In this document: positions 1 through 12,419 of the stretch, one piece after another | How positions within the stretch are numbered: position 1 is the stretch's first letter | Layout of the letters: the number at the start of each line of letters is the position of its first letter | Origin: Magnolia sinica | Lineage: Eukaryota > Streptophyta > Magnoliopsida > Magnoliales > Magnoliaceae | Assembly (NCBI RefSeq): GCF_029962835.1 | Contig: NC_080584.1 | Span: 84,534,862 to 84,598,861 of the forward strand | Direction: 5' to 3' | Length of the DNA stretch: 64,000 bases | Notes under the pieces: generated by a model | Told to the model about the DNA's origin: nothing | Seen by the model: the letters and a program-made list of their open reading frames with translations, nothing else | Database searches by the model: none | Made by a program: the position numbers and the translations under genes

Positions 1-150
1 TATTATTCTCATTGTTTCTTATGGTGTGATCTACTTGATTATTGAATATACTTAAAATTTAGTATCAACCCCTAAATTGATATGAAAAAACTGATGGACG
101 GTGTGGATAAACCAAGAAATTCAAGATGGGCCCCACATAGTTTACTCAGT
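1..150. repeat. GGGCCCAC-type repeat, right-hand remnant cut by window edge
   Basis: The stretch carries the hallmarks of the family seen many times in this window: a 'ttatggtgtgatctactt' motif, then 'gatggacggtgtggataaa', and a terminal 'gatgggccccacatag'. Only the right part is inside the window, so its left end and full length are unknown. Non-coding. Confidence 0.6.
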
Positions 151-589
151 AGGATAAAATCGTAAAGCTCACGTCAGCTACATAGCTTCTTGAAGAAGCT
201 TATACCTGCTATGTGACTTCTTGAAGAAGCTTCAAGTACTCTCTGCAAAACCGACCCTTGTTCGAAAACCCCCGACCAGATTCGAGCTCTTAACTTCCTC
301 TTCTCTCTTGATGCGGACCACCGCATCGTCCTGTTGATCCGTCAAATCGGTGCTTTGCACGGGGATCACGTTGAGATCATCTGCGATGGATCCAATCTTC
401 CAAGTTCTCTTTTTAAAGCTAAAAAGATAGGATTTTGAAGCATTGTGGTGTTTACAACAGCTTGGGAGAGAGGATCCTAAGAGACCATTTACGGGAATTC
501 GTGCCTTTGATGAGAATTCAAAGTGGGTCTTGAGATGTCGAGGAATTGTTGGGGTGTAATGCTGCTTACAGACGCCATTGCTGATGAAT

Positions 590-592
<3 letters not shown>
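151..592. other. Intergenic; two heat-shock-element-like palindromes, otherwise nothing recognised
   Basis: No gene seen. Two copies of the palindrome TTCTTGAAGAAGCTT lie about 34 bp apart (around 186-201 and 218-234). They resemble heat-shock elements (alternating GAA/TTC), but no gene start follows closely, so a regulatory role is unproven. Confidence 0.4.

Positions 593-665
<73 letters not shown>
593..665. repeat. Compound microsatellite (TG)n(AG)n
   Basis: About 17 TG units run directly into about 19 AG units. The open reading frame across it is simple-sequence artefact. Confidence 0.95.
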
Positions 666-668
<3 letters not shown>

Positions 669-1050
669 GTTGGGTGGGTTTTTTTTTTACTAGTTACTAC
701 ACCCGGTGAAGTCCAGATCGAATCGGATCAGTTCCAAATGGATCAGATTTCGGTTCGGTTTGGTCAGATTTGCTACTTATCTAAATCCGATCCGATTGTC
801 ATTCGGATCTGACTGATCTTACCTGAACCTGACTGATCCAGGCTATCGGTTCTATTCAAATCGGAGTGGATCGGGTCGGATCCACCGAATCGGGTCCATT
901 TTTCCCACCTCTAATTTCCAGAACATCGTTTGAGCTTTAGATAAAGGTAAACCAAAGGTTCATCGGATGGTAATGTGTTAAGAATCTAGAAACCATGAAA
1001 TTAAAATATAGGACAATGGGGTGGAGCTTGAGCCTCTCACCCAAATACGA
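666..1050. repeat. Degenerate CGGATC-rich low-complexity stretch and spacer
   Basis: From about 715 to 905 the sequence repeats variants of GATCGGATC / ATCCGATCC (for example 'atccgatccgattgtc' and 'ggatcgggtcggatcc'). This is typical of a decayed repetitive element. No coding potential is visible. Confidence 0.5.
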
Positions 1051-1410
1051 TGGGGTCCTTACTGTAGGGCACACCTTGATGTATGTATTTTATATCCATT
1101 TTGTTCCAAATCTCGTGTAGACTATCTCGTACGAAGAACGCCTCCTCACCATTAAAAGACTTCGTAGAGTTCACCATATTGTTTATTTGACATTCAACTT
1201 GTTGATAAGGTCACATAAACTTGCATGAGGGAAACAAAATCAAATTTTTTAATGGTGAATAACCACTATTTCCTATGATATGGACCACCGGATATTTAGA
1301 TTTGTTTTATTTTTTAGGTTCATGTTCTAAAATGACATGGAGAAACGTATTGACAGCATGGATATAGAATACATGCATCAAGGTGAGCCACACACCACTG
1401 TAGGATAAAA
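1051..1410. mobile_element. GGGCCCAC-family non-autonomous inverted-repeat element
   Basis: The ends are imperfect inverted repeats. The left has 'caccttgatgtatgta' then 'ttatatccat'; the right ends 'atggatatagaatacatg' then 'catcaaggtgagccaca'. The interior holds the family's usual motifs, 'gttgataaggtcacata' and 'tggaccaccggatat'. No protein is encoded. Boundaries are approximate and no target-site duplication could be fixed. Confidence 0.6.
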
Positions 1411-2269
1411 TAGATGAATAGTTAGGATGCATAAACTAAAGGGACCCACTTGTAGGCACAGAAAACTGAAATGGAAGGTACAGATGCTGTGGTGGAAAAG
1501 TAATCGTAAAAGTGGAGGTGCATGCTGCTCATCATCATTACTGAAAGTGGACGACTTTATTAATGAAAAGCATGCCACTCATCCCTCTTTCCCAACTCAA
1601 AAGAAAAGAATAAAAATATTTATATATATAAAAAGATAAAAATAAATGGAGAGGAAGAAGAGGGACCTCTTCCTTATCATGAGGCTACCCTTTTCGTGCT
1701 TTCGTTTGTCTCCTAAAACCCCTTTAATAGAGTCAGTCAATTGGCCACCAGCCAACATCAGCTTTAGAGAGAGAAAGAGAGAGTTGATAACCTATCATTT
1801 GAAAACCTGAAACCAACCACCTGACTTTCAGTTCTATATTGCTTTAACCGACAAACAAGAAAGAAAGAAATGAGAGAAGGGCAGGTGGTTGAGTGAGAGT
1901 GAGAGTGAAAGTGGTTGAGGAATAGTGTCATGGTTGAAGATTGTTCAACCAATCTGATTTTCCCAGCGTGAATTAGCCAATTCCGGTTCCAAAATTTAGT
2001 CCGCTTAACTGGGTTAATATTCTTGTATCAAGAATCATACACAGCCAATTTCAAATTATAATTTTAGGACGCAATCCCAAATTATAATAAGATCAAAATC
2101 TCAATTATCCTTGTATCTTGTGGTGTGGTCCACTTCAGATTTGGATCTAGATAAATTTTGGTACCCCATTCTAAAATCGGTGGGAGAAAGGGATGGATGG
2201 CGTGTATATAAACGCATCATCAAGGTGGGCGCCACAGTAGGGGTAACACCTCTGCTAAGCTTTTACCGG
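1411..2269. other. Intergenic, nothing recognised
   Basis: AT-rich DNA with short purine/pyrimidine tracts. The short open frames on both strands have no recognisable domain and overlap each other; I see no gene, RNA or named element here. Confidence 0.5.
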
Positions 2270-2803
2270 GGGAAACGGACTAGCTACTCCCCCTGCCACT
2301 AACCGGGTGGCTGGTGGTCGGTGCTTGTGGGCCCCACCATGATGTATGTGTTTCATCCATGCCGTTCATCCATATTTACAGATTATTTTAAGGCTTGGTC
2401 CAAAAATTAGAATATATAAATCTTAAGTGGACCACACCATAGGAAAACAATAGTGATTGGATATCCACCATTAAAATCCTCCTAAGGCCTACTGTATTGT
2501 TTATTTGGCATCCAATCTGTTGATTAGGTCATATAGACCTAGATGAAGGGAAAAAACAAAGATCAGCTTGATCCAAAACTTTTATGCCCCAAAAAGTTTT
2601 TAATGGTCAAAGTTCATTCAAAACTGTTTCCTGTAATGTTGTCCACTTGAGATTGAGATATAACTCATTTTTTGTCTCATTCTATAAAATGATCTAGAAA
2701 AATAGATGGACAACATGGATGAAATACATACATCATGGTGGGGCCCACAAAGCACTGACCATCAGCCAGTGGCTGGTGGCAGGGGAGTAGCCAATCCGTT
2801 TCC
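2270..2803. mobile_element. GGGCCCAC-family element with long terminal inverted repeats (best full copy)
   Basis: Left and right ends are long inverted repeats. The left reads GGAAACGGACTAGCTACTCC and continues through the 'ggtggctggtggtcggtgct' region to 'catgatgtatgtgtttcat'. The right end is its reverse complement with scattered mismatches. The flanks share TTTACC (left tttaccggg, right tttacctag), compatible with a decayed 9-bp Mutator-type duplication. About 530 bp, non-coding. A MULE-type MITE is my best guess at superfamily. Related copies sit at 46590-47065 and 56453-56737. Confidence 0.75.
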
Positions 2804-2837
2804 TTTACCTAGGGTTTTGGCACCCCGGAGTTTGGAC

Positions 2838-3381
2838 GAGGATCTCCTGTGAAAGCCTTTGGCAGGAAGTTCCTGCGCTAGAAACCTAAGTGGGGCCAAA
2901 ACTTAATTGTGGCCAATGTGTTTTTTGTGAGAAATCTATACTGTCCATACATTTTTTTAGATCATTTTCAGGCATGGGGTAAAAAATGAGACGGATCCAA
3001 TACTAAAGTGGGCTGAACATGTGGGGATTCAATGTCCACTGTTGAAATATTCATCGGGCTAAAGAAGTATTGAATCATTGTATCGAATCAATCTAATATT
3101 TATGTTTTCAATTCATCTCAGTAGGAATGATGTTAAGAATGGTATGGATGGCATCTAAAAATAATTGTCAACCCCGTAAAGTTTTCAACAGGAATTTCTT
3201 ACCCACCTTTTCATTTAGTTAAGCCCACTTGAGTATTGGATCCGGATCATTTTTTGCCCCACTTACTGAAATGATTTCAAAAAATGTATGGACGGTATGG
3301 TTTCTCACGAACATTGCAGTGGGCCCCACCTAAGTTTCCAGTGCAGGAACTTCTAAAGAAAGGCTTCCGCAGGAAATCCGC
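2838..3381. mobile_element. Second inverted-repeat MITE subfamily, adjacent to the first
   Basis: The left end reads GAGGATCTCCTGTGAAAGCC then 'ggaagttcctgcgctagaaa'; the right end is the matching inverted repeat ('ttccagtgcaggaactt', 'aggcttccgcaggaaatccg'). Inner arms also match ('ctgtccatacatttttt' against 'aaaatgtatggacggta'). About 545 bp, non-coding. It shares the 'gggccccacctaag' motif style with the neighbouring family but has different outer ends. Confidence 0.7.
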
Positions 3382-4227
3382 ATAGCCATAGTGTGAATCA
3401 ACATTAATCCAAAAGTAGATATGCATGATGTATTTATAGGGGTTTGGATTTAATTACAAAATCAATTTTAATATCTCTAATTAGTGAGATATATAATTTT
3501 TGACATGATAAGTCCCCTTAAATATATGTTTTGCCTGAAAATAATGAAATTCTGAGTCTCGAATGGGCCACAATCACAAGATCATGTTTGATTGACTAAC
3601 CAATGATTTTTAATGGCTGATTTACATGAACAATATTTGGATGGTGCTGGACAATGTTTGGTCAGTGCTATTTACATAGACAATGTTTGGATAGTGCTGA
3701 CCAACATTTGTAGGCCATGTGCCCAATAGAATGATAGTATATAGTAACACATATATTACACCCGCACCTATTGAAATGATTTTAGTTGGATTTCAAACCA
3801 CCTCAAGGAGGGGATTTAAAAGTTGAAACCCCCGTTTACTCATTTACTCTATGGGCCAAACAACTAGGGAATTTGAAACCCCACAGATCCACTCCAATCC
3901 ACGGTGCCAAACGACCCATAAGACAAGTGTTGCTGCAGAGGTTTCCGGTCCTGATAAAGGTAAGAAGTGGGGCCTACGTGGTCCAAAACTTGGGTGGGCC
4001 AGAGAAAACAATCAACAAGGTTACCCTTGATTTTCAACCGGCTGGGCTTGACTGAGATGGAGAAGGGCTTGATTTTTGCTGCGACTGTTCATACATGGTA
4101 AGATAAATGGTAATTCGTATACAGGCTCCCCCACACAAATGAACGGTGGGTATACACTCCCTATGATGTGGCCCACCTGAGTTTTCTTTTGGGCGAGGTG
4201 ATGCATTTGATGGATCATCGCGCCACG
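3382..4227. other. Intergenic; short imperfect repeats only
   Basis: Around 3600-3710 'gacaatgtttggatggtgct' recurs in three imperfect copies. At 4090-4190 a fragment of GGGCCCAC-type sequence ('cctatgatgtggcccacctg') is visible. The 89-aa frame at 3786-4055 has no recognisable domain and lies in repeat-like DNA, so it is not called as a gene. Confidence 0.45.
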
Positions 4228-4390
4228 TCTCTCTCTCTCTCTCTCTCTCTCTCTACTCTAAGCTTCTCCTCTCCCACCCACGCATATACGCACGTCCCTC
4301 ATACACTCTTCCACTATCATACAACCTCCTGTAACTAACAAAAAGCTACCAATCTCTGTCTCAGAAAAATCTCCCTTCACGTACTAAAAA

Positions 4391-4427
<37 letters not shown>
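4228..4427. repeat. Two (CT)n microsatellites upstream of the IST1-like gene
   Basis: CT runs occupy roughly 4228-4254 and 4393-4427. Such pyrimidine runs are common in plant promoters and 5' leaders. Whether the transcript of the downstream IST1-like gene begins here cannot be decided from sequence. Confidence 0.9.
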
Positions 4428-4431
<4 letters not shown>

Positions 4432-5238
4432 ACTTAGTGGATTGATGGGAAATTTCAGTCAAGCAATATTCTTTTCCAAGATCAATAAGCAATAGAAAGA
4501 TTTTTGAAGAAAAGAAAGAAATACTTCATGTGTGCCAGCTAATTGCTCTACCAATCGAGGCATGAAAACTTTTTTTTTTTTTTTAATTCTTTCTTTTTTC
4601 TAAAAACTTCTCTCTGTCTATAGATGATCACGTCTTTAATTTTGAGAAACGGTTTCCACTTGGTTGTTTAGATGGATTGGATGATCTAGACCGTCCATAA
4701 ATATAATAAATGACTCTCCAGTCCAACATGGCCAGCCTTCTCTTCTCACCTTTCTAATTTTTCTTATCACAGTTCTTCCTTTTTAGGAAATTTACCAAAA
4801 TAAAATGTTTTCTAAATTTCGTATTTAAATTTATCTAAAAACACACAAGCCTCATGGATTTATTTCCCCCCACCCACCAAAAAAAAAAGAAAAAAGTAAC
4901 TTTCTTTGCTAATTCAACAAGAGGGCGTAACCGTACAAATATGAAACACTTGCATGAGATCTAAGCTTCCCATATGGCTTGAAAACTTGGACAATTTCAT
5001 TCTTCAGGTGGACCGCTATGTATGAATCAAACTCGATGTTACAGATCTTTTCTAAGCGCACTCTCTTTCTCTCTCTATAGATGATAGATGGATGGGTGCA
5101 TGTCGTCAAGTGAAATGATTTTCATCATCTAACATGAAATCAGTTGCAGTAGCAGCAGAGGAAGACTGATCCATGTTAATAGTGTAAGTAGAGAGTGTTA
5201 GAACACAAACACTTGTTAAAGAAGCCCAAAATCCAATG
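4428..5238 (+). other. Upstream region of the IST1-like gene (promoter/5' leader, undetermined)
   Basis: No coding exon was found. The region holds T-rich and A-rich tracts, another short CT run near 5070, and the dyad-poor leader leading to the start codon. A tRNA-like A-box string (reverse strand, 'cgattggtagagcaatt') lies near 4535-4560 but no B box accompanies it. I cannot place a TATA box or transcription start with confidence. Confidence 0.4.
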
Positions 5239-8200
5239 ATGCTGGATATTCTTTTCGGCTGGCGAAAGGCCTCCAGATGGTACGACAAGGAACTCACTCA
5301 CCCAAATTACTAACATGAAACAATCCAATCTAAAATTGCCCTTGTATTAACTTTTTGTTCTTTTCGCCTTTGTCTCTGTGGCAGCAAGGAGTTGATCAGG
5401 TGTGTCCGTTGCCGTCTCAAGCTGCTGAGGAACAAGAGGGACGCCATCATCAAACACCTACGATCTGATATTGCTCAGCTCCTCGACACTGGCCAGCAGC
5501 AGAGTGCTCTCTTTCGCGTATGTATCATTGATAAAATAGTAAACAAGCCTCTTTCTCTGCAAGCCTTTTGTTGGGTTGGTTAGAAAACTCCAAAATTTCC
5601 TATTTCTACTACACATGACAATGAGAAGATTTTACTGAAATACTTTCATTAGCTTCTCTACACTACGATTTAATTATTTCATCACCAGTTCTATTTTGAG
5701 GTTTCAACTTCAGGATTGGATATGATTACAGAATTGGGAAGGTGGGTTTTAATTGTAGCTACATAACTACGAGTAGGTGTACGCTTGGATAATCAAAACT
5801 CTAGACAATATATGGATGTGTTGGTGGCAAAGGAAGCATGGATCGATCAATCAAGAAATGTTCATTGATCAAAACCATCACAGCAATGATCCAGTAACAT
5901 GGTTTTTATGTAGAGGTGGCCAGTGAGATCTAATGAAAAGAAAAAGGCCAAAAAAAAAAAAAAAAACCTTGCCTTATCTCAGACTAAGAAGCCACTATGT
6001 CTCTGTAACCATCAAACGTGCTGACAGTCCTCTTTAGATAAAAGCCACAGTAGATCTTCTACAATCAATAGCTAAAGCCACTCTAGTGTTGTGTGCAACA
6101 TTCTCTGTCCTGTTATAGTCTTTCTTTAAGTTTTAATTTTTACATAATTAAATTTTCCATCACTTTCCATGTAGTATATAACCTTTTGATCTGCTCAGGG
6201 CATTTTTATTTTTATTTTTTCATCTTTTTCATTGTCTTTATATTTATTTATTTATAACTTGATTATTTCTTCATCTCTATGTTTAAAGTCTCTTGACTGT
6301 ATAAACCTTTACTGCTGTTTTGTAAAGCACACTGAATCCTCCATTCTCTGCAGGTAGAGCAGCTCTTTAAGGATCAGAGCATCCTAGTCGCATATGATCT
6401 ATTGGACCACTTCTGTGAATTCATCATTATAAACCTTCCTTATATTCGGAGACATAGGTATAATTCTTATAAGTTTAGATCCACTTCCTCATAATCGGAG
6501 AAATAACCTTTGCTTAGGAAGCAACATCACTTCCCCCACCCCCATTAGCAAGTTTCACTTTGTTTTATCAATGGCTTGCTCAGCAGGTTGTATCATCTGA
6601 TGTATGTTTTCCAAATTGTTGTTTCAGGGATTGCCCCAATGACATTAAGGAAGCAGTCTCAACTCTAATATTTGCTGCTGCAAGATGTGCAGATTTGCCT
6701 GAGCTTCAAACACTACGGAAGCTATTTGGAGAGCGTTACGGGAATGATTTTGCTGTGGGAGCTGTAGAATTATTTCCTGGGAATCTAGTGAACCGGCAGG
6801 TTGTCAAGTTCAGAAACACCCTTTTCAATGTAGACCTTCCATTTGCATGGTTATCCTTTGGATTCATTATGGCACCTTATTCCCTTTCTTTTTCTTTTTC
6901 TTTTTCTTTTTTTTCTTCTTTTTTTTCATACAGATAACCGAGAAGCTGTGCACAAGGTCAATATCAGATGATGTAAAGCTCGGAATAATAGAAGAAATTG
7001 CTATAGAATACAACATCCAACTGTGGCATCCGGAGATGGGACATGGGTGCGATCTCCCACACCAGAAGGTTCACGTTAACGAAGGATCGGTACGTGTCGT
7101 ATTCAGAATTCTGACTCTCTTTTCTTTTACACCATTTAAACAAGTTTTTGATGTTCTTCTCTCCATGTTCTATGATTACAGGTATATAATAATCCAGATT
7201 GTGTGCAAGGAAAGGAAGTCCTTGAGAAGGACATTCAAGTTGTTTATAGCGACATTCGAAGAACTGACATGCAAGCTTCGAATCATAAAGAGATATTCCA
7301 TTCTTTTCAGAAAAAGCATGGCAGAAAAATTGGTCTTCTGCAAGGGGAGGCAAGATCCCACGATTCATCGTCAAATTGCAAGGAAGGAGAGGCTCATTTT
7401 CAATATCACTCGAGTTTTGAGAATAACAGTAGCTCTGTCTATGCTGCCATAGTTAAAAATCATGCCCCAAATGTAGCTCTAACAATCCATAAAAAAGCAC
7501 AAGATATGGAGAAGCTTAAGAAATCAGGTCCTGGGTCTGTTGGAGAGAGTGATCAAGGAACCCATAGCCCGAGCAGTCCTTCCACTGCCTCTCTGCAGCA
7601 TAAGGTGGAAAGAACAGCAGGAACTGTGATGGAAAGTTCAACACAGTTGCTTGAGAGCATTATAGTTTATCTTGATGATTTGGATGATTTTCACCGCAAG
7701 AGGCAAGAAGGCAATGAATGCAAGGATGGAAAATGTCTCGAGAGAGACACGCATCCGAAGCCACATGAGAGTAAATGTGCGTCCACAAGAAAGCCATTTC
7801 AATCAAGAATTGAACTTGAAAATTTCGTCTCATATGGAGAAGGAAAAGATGCAAACAGTTATGGTAATTGCAGCCAGAAATCCTTAAGAGCCAATAGAGA
7901 AATTCTGTCAGATGTAGTAGATTATGATCAATCAAAGAAGCACACCAAGTTAAGTGGATTGCACGATAAAAGCAGCACTATGGGGCATTCTAGCAAGAAG
8001 AGGAAGTCAGTGGGAAGGAGGCCGAAAAACAGATCCTTATCCGGGCAGAGTCAACGGTATAACAATTGTGTGTACAGTGATCATGAATTGGATGATTTCC
8101 TTGGAACAAACAAGAGCCTTTTCCCAGACATCCCCAACCAACAGCATGACTCTTCCATGCCAGTGGCCTTGAGCATAAATGATAAGGAATGTGCGTTGTA

Positions 8201-9260
8201 TTATGATGAGGAATGTGGCTGTTCTGATATTAGTTCTTTGGGGTTTCAGTGGGACAAAACCAAACCAAGTGGTGTCCTTCTCAGCCATGGATACCATTGT
8301 CATTCTGTGTCAAATTCTGATAATCGAATGTTCATGAGCGGAGAGATCACCCATGCAGATGGAAGGATGGTCAATAAGAAAAAGCACCAATGGCAGATTT
8401 CAAGTGAAGGAAGTAGGACTTATTCATTTAGAGGCCACCATGGGAAAAAGCCTCAGTCATTCCAGCGATCTTATTCTTATGCACAGGAGATAAAGGCTGA
8501 GAAAGTAGAAAACAATCACACGTCCCGTAGATGCAAATACAATAGGAGATTGGATGGAAACAACCGTGATATGGTTACTGACTGTTCTTTGGAGCATCCA
8601 TGTTATTTCCTTGCTAGCGACGAGAAAGATGATTGGGGAAGTCCTTCCAAGGGTAGTGGTGTTGCACTGCAGGCAGGCAAGCATCCTTGTGATTTTCAAC
8701 AAGAGAAAGAGGAGAATAATCATGGTGCTGCAATAAGCTGCGATGAAGCTTCTAGCAGTTTAGCTATCAATAAGGGAAACAGCAAGCAGGAGCTGATTGG
8801 GGTTGCTGTGGATCGGATACAAGGTGCGGATTTGGATTTTGATATGGAGCTGCATACGGACATCCAGGTTAGTACGGATTGCCAAGGATGTAGTAATACA
8901 GCATGTAGTGTTATTATAGCCTCTGAAAGTCATAGGTCTAAAATGCAGATCAAGGAAGCTCAAGGACCATCAGACCATCATGGCAGAAGGGCTTCTTCTT
9001 GTAGCTCCTACTCAAGGGAGATTCCAGTACCAATCGCACGACCAGCTTATCTAAAGGCCATGACAATGCCACCAGAACGGCCCAAGATCACAGCCACACA
9101 CCAAACTCTACGTTCTGCTTCCTTTCAATCTCAGCAGTACAATCGATTAAGTGGCCATGTCCATCCAAAGCTCCCTGACTACGATGACTTGGCGGCCAAA
9201 TTTACAGCTCTCAAGAAGGTGCACTTGCAAACTTCCATCCTGCAAGTTGGCAATGCTTGA
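5239..9260 (+). CDS. ISTL: IST1-like protein (ESCRT-III-associated), six coding exons, 894 aa
   Basis: Coding exons are 5239-5279, 5385-5517, 6354-6457, 6628-6799, 6934-7089 and 7182-9260. All introns are GT-AG and the frame stays open to the TGA at 9260. An ATG immediately before, at 5236, is also in frame. The N-terminus reads MLDILFGWRKASRCKELIR, the usual start of the plant IST1 family. Residues about 1-190 form the Ist1/Vps20-like helical domain, with RCRLKLLRNKR, the DIAQLL segment and DIKEAVSTLIFAAARCADLP as landmarks. The remaining ~690 residues are low-complexity, Ser/His/Lys-rich and presumably disordered, ending near residue 861 in HVHPKLPDYDDLAAKF, a C-terminal motif I recall from large plant ISTL proteins. 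By family knowledge IST1 proteins bind ESCRT-III and VPS4/LIP5 and modulate multivesicular-body sorting. The exact paralogue number is not assignable. The acceptor of exon 5 follows a long T/C tract. It looks functional. Confidence 0.93.
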
Positions 9261-9516
9261 ATAGAAAACAAAGAACTTATTGCAACGGCCATATTTTGTA
9301 AAATGTGATCCATTTTCCCTCTGCTTCTTGTGAGTTGGCCACTGCGCGCCTACACACTGCCTTGCTTTCCTATTCCTTGTCATCATTTCATGAACCTGGT
9401 TTCTTCCTACATATACATATAATCACTCTGCTTGTGTAAAATGTTGTCATAAATAGAATACCTAAGAGAGTAGTTCCTAGGGTGATGCAATTTAGCTAAA
9501 TAACATTTCACCTACA
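9261..9516 (+). other. 3' flank of the IST1-like gene
   Basis: Likely 3' untranslated region and downstream spacer. AT-rich with no further frame; no unambiguous AATAAA signal was identified, although several near-matches exist. Confidence 0.4.
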
Positions 9517-10220
9517 TGTTGTTTGGATGGAATAATACAATGTTTGAATGTGCCCTTTAAATGTTTTTTTCCAGATTTCTATTCCAAATAGAAACTAAAA
9601 TTTCAATTTGAAAAGTGGGTGTGATTCTCATGTTTTTCTCCGCCCACATAATTGACAACAAAAATGCAAGCCATTTGATCAATGGCCACTGATCAAATGG
9701 TTGGATTCATCCAATCAAAGTAGTTCCCAAGAGTTATTATCAATCAAACGTGGGGCCTAAATGATTGATGATCAAGGTTAATGATTCAAACTTCTTTTTT
9801 TTTTTTCCTATCTTCAAACCCTGCAAAAAAATATATATAAAAAAGGAGGTTCTCAAATGAATCAACACAGCCATGTTGTAATTTTATTTTTTATTTTTAA
9901 ATGATATCCACTACCCTTAAAAATGCTCTTATTTCAACATGTTACCAAACATGCTTATTTTAAATAAGAGCTGTTTTCAGATTTGAAAAAGTAATTTTAC
10001 CAAATGAGCTTATTTAAAACAACTGCTGGAACAAAAAGAGGTTATTAGAATAGCTCTTATTTCAAAAGTTCTTATTCCATTAGAGTAGAGATGCCAAACG
10101 AGATAATGCAATGTTTAAACCATCGGAAAAAATAAATAAATCTGATTATATTATACAGTAGACACAATTAACTGCTTTCTCTAAGTATATGTACATTTCC
10201 TCCATCTTTCACATCTCTAC
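9517..10220 (+). repeat. Direct repeat, left copy (partner at 13089-13686)
   Basis: Begins TGTTGTTTGGATGGAATAAT and ends 'ccatctttcacatctctac'. The same ordered sequence recurs about 3.57 kb downstream. The left copy is longer; it contains a stretch (about 9880-10020) absent from the right one. The two could be the terminal repeats of one non-autonomous element of about 4.2 kb or a local duplication. No retroviral-type coding sequence lies between them, so the class is left open. Confidence 0.8.
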
Positions 10221-12419
10221 CTTGTATGAGGAGGACTCCAGGTTTGGTGCTCAGGTTGGGTTGCAAACTGGGTCCTCTTGAGCTTGGGTTGGATTGAGAG
10301 TCTACTTGGGCTCAGGTTGATCTTCAATCCAAATCCACCTGTCCAAGTTTCACCCCTAACGGCAGCTAGATCGAGGGCATGTTGCAATGATCCAAATTGC
10401 CTATATGGACCATGCGGAGTGGGTGGTACCCAAAATCTTCCAAAACCAAAACCAACACCTGCCGACGAACAGTTGAAATAGTAATTCCCACCACCAAAAT
10501 CGTCCAAAGTATATGCAGGTTCCACCCTGATATTTATATGCCATCCAATCTACTTATATGATTTGCCACACTGGGATGAATGGATTCCCTGAAAATCAGG
10601 ATATTCCAAGACTCATCTTGGCCATATATAGTAAATTTAGTATGATTTGACAGTATTCCTTATGGCGTGGCCTTGATTTTAGGATCCATTGTGAAAATTA
10701 GAGAGAGAACAACAGCAGAACATTATTTATAAAAAAAAAAATCAAAAAAATAAAATAAAATAAAATTCTATAGCCACCATCTACATTGAAACAGAGCTAC
10801 CAGCATCAGCCCCAATAAAAGCAGGGTGCATGAATCATCAGCAGGATTCAAACTCAGCAATAGCAGAAACTGACAGAGATGCAACTGGCCAGTTGTGCAG
10901 AGGAAGAAGACGGCCACCAGCAGCATCCAGATGCATGACTCCAAATGCTACATCAATTCACAGCTCTGCACAGCAGCTAGAGAACACCATTGCAGAAAAG
11001 GCATCGCCACAGCTGGGACAAACATGAACCTAAAAATAACAGCAGCTGCTGCCTAAAATGCAGGCAGCAACAGCACACATCTAGCAACTGCTGGATCCAG
11101 CGAACAGAAATAGACTGCATTGGGGATGTTACTGATACCAATCAAAGAGCCCAAAGATTACAAGAAACCAAAATTAGAATGTATTAGACTAATAAAAAAA
11201 AAAAAACAATAAGAGAAATCATAAAGCCAAGGGACAAAACTATATGAGAGAAGAAAGCCACCTATGGTAATTTCTCATTTCAGCCAAATTGAGAATTGTG
11301 AAGGAGATTCACTTGTATCTTTGGAGGGGGTTTATATCTTAATGCCCCAGTTGCAATTTGCTCTCCAAAGATTACAAGTCTTGGAAGATGTTGAGGTGCT
11401 GCTTCTATTTCACAGGAACGCTTTCCCATTTTATGACTGGTGGTGATCTCCAAAGAATGAACTCGCCAGTTTTGCAAGCATTCAGTCCAACTATTTGCCA
11501 GTGATGATTGAAGAAGGCACTTGAGGTGTATTTCAACTTTTGAAACTTAACTGTGACAAATCTTATCTAGAAAGATTCTAATAATCTTCTCAACCTCATC
11601 TGTGTAACCAGCTTCATGTTTGGATCGAGCTAAATTTTAGACAGTTTGATCATCATGGTGGGGCACACCACACAAGTTCCATAATGCGAAAAGGTCATTT
11701 TAGTCATTTTTATCATCCAAAGGATTGTTTTAGGGCTTTAGAAACGTCAATGCCCTTTTTTGTGAAAATCATAAATCTTTCAGAAATTTTTTAGAAGAAG
11801 AAACCTAAAAGTATCATATGAGCTAGATTCTTCCAAACCCGAGTATTTTGTAATTTGTTCCTTCGATGCTTGGTTCAATTGCCAAACTGTTAAAAACTTG
11901 AGCTTTTTCCGACTGTATGCCTCACTTTTAACTCACAATCCTTTCCGTGCGTCCCAAACTTTACTTTCCCAAACTATTATCTTGTTGTACGGATATAGTT
12001 TTAATAGATGAAAATGCCCCTTGATTATAATTTGTATTCCTTTCACTCACACCCAAAAAAAGTCATAACTCATTTGTATGAAAATATCCCTTCTTTCACC
12101 CCCTTTCTTCCTTAAATCTCCATTGATTCTCCATATACTATCATTGTACATCTACCATCTTCCATCTTACTCAGGGTTACGTTCATTCCCTCAAACTAGA
12201 TGCATCGATAAACGTGGAATCTTGAAGGCTTTTCTCCGTAAATCGTGTTTCACTTCAATGCACTCTTCTTCTTCTTCTTCAATACGGATTTCACTGATAC
12301 GACGACTGTGAGAGGTAAGGATGTTTAAAATCTAAAGAATTTATTGAGATCTCAGGCAATTCCACCTAGAAATTCATGAAGCTGACCAAGAAGTCGGCAA
12401 AATACTTGCTCAAATTCAA
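10221..12419. other. Region between the direct repeats; no gene recognised
   Basis: Holds an A-rich tract (10730-10770), a CAG-rich segment (10800-11110), another A run (11190-11206) and T-rich DNA. Open frames of 60-102 aa occur on both strands but show no family resemblance. The segment 11260-11480 has a fairly continuous frame on either strand and may be a decayed gene or element piece that I could not identify. Confidence 0.45.

Noticed and set aside
4535-4565. tRNA gene on the minus strand
   Set aside because: Only an A-box-like string (GGTAGAGCA) is present; no B box or cloverleaf.
6560-7452. Separate small genes within the IST1-like locus
   Set aside because: These frames are exons 4-6 of the IST1-like gene read through introns.
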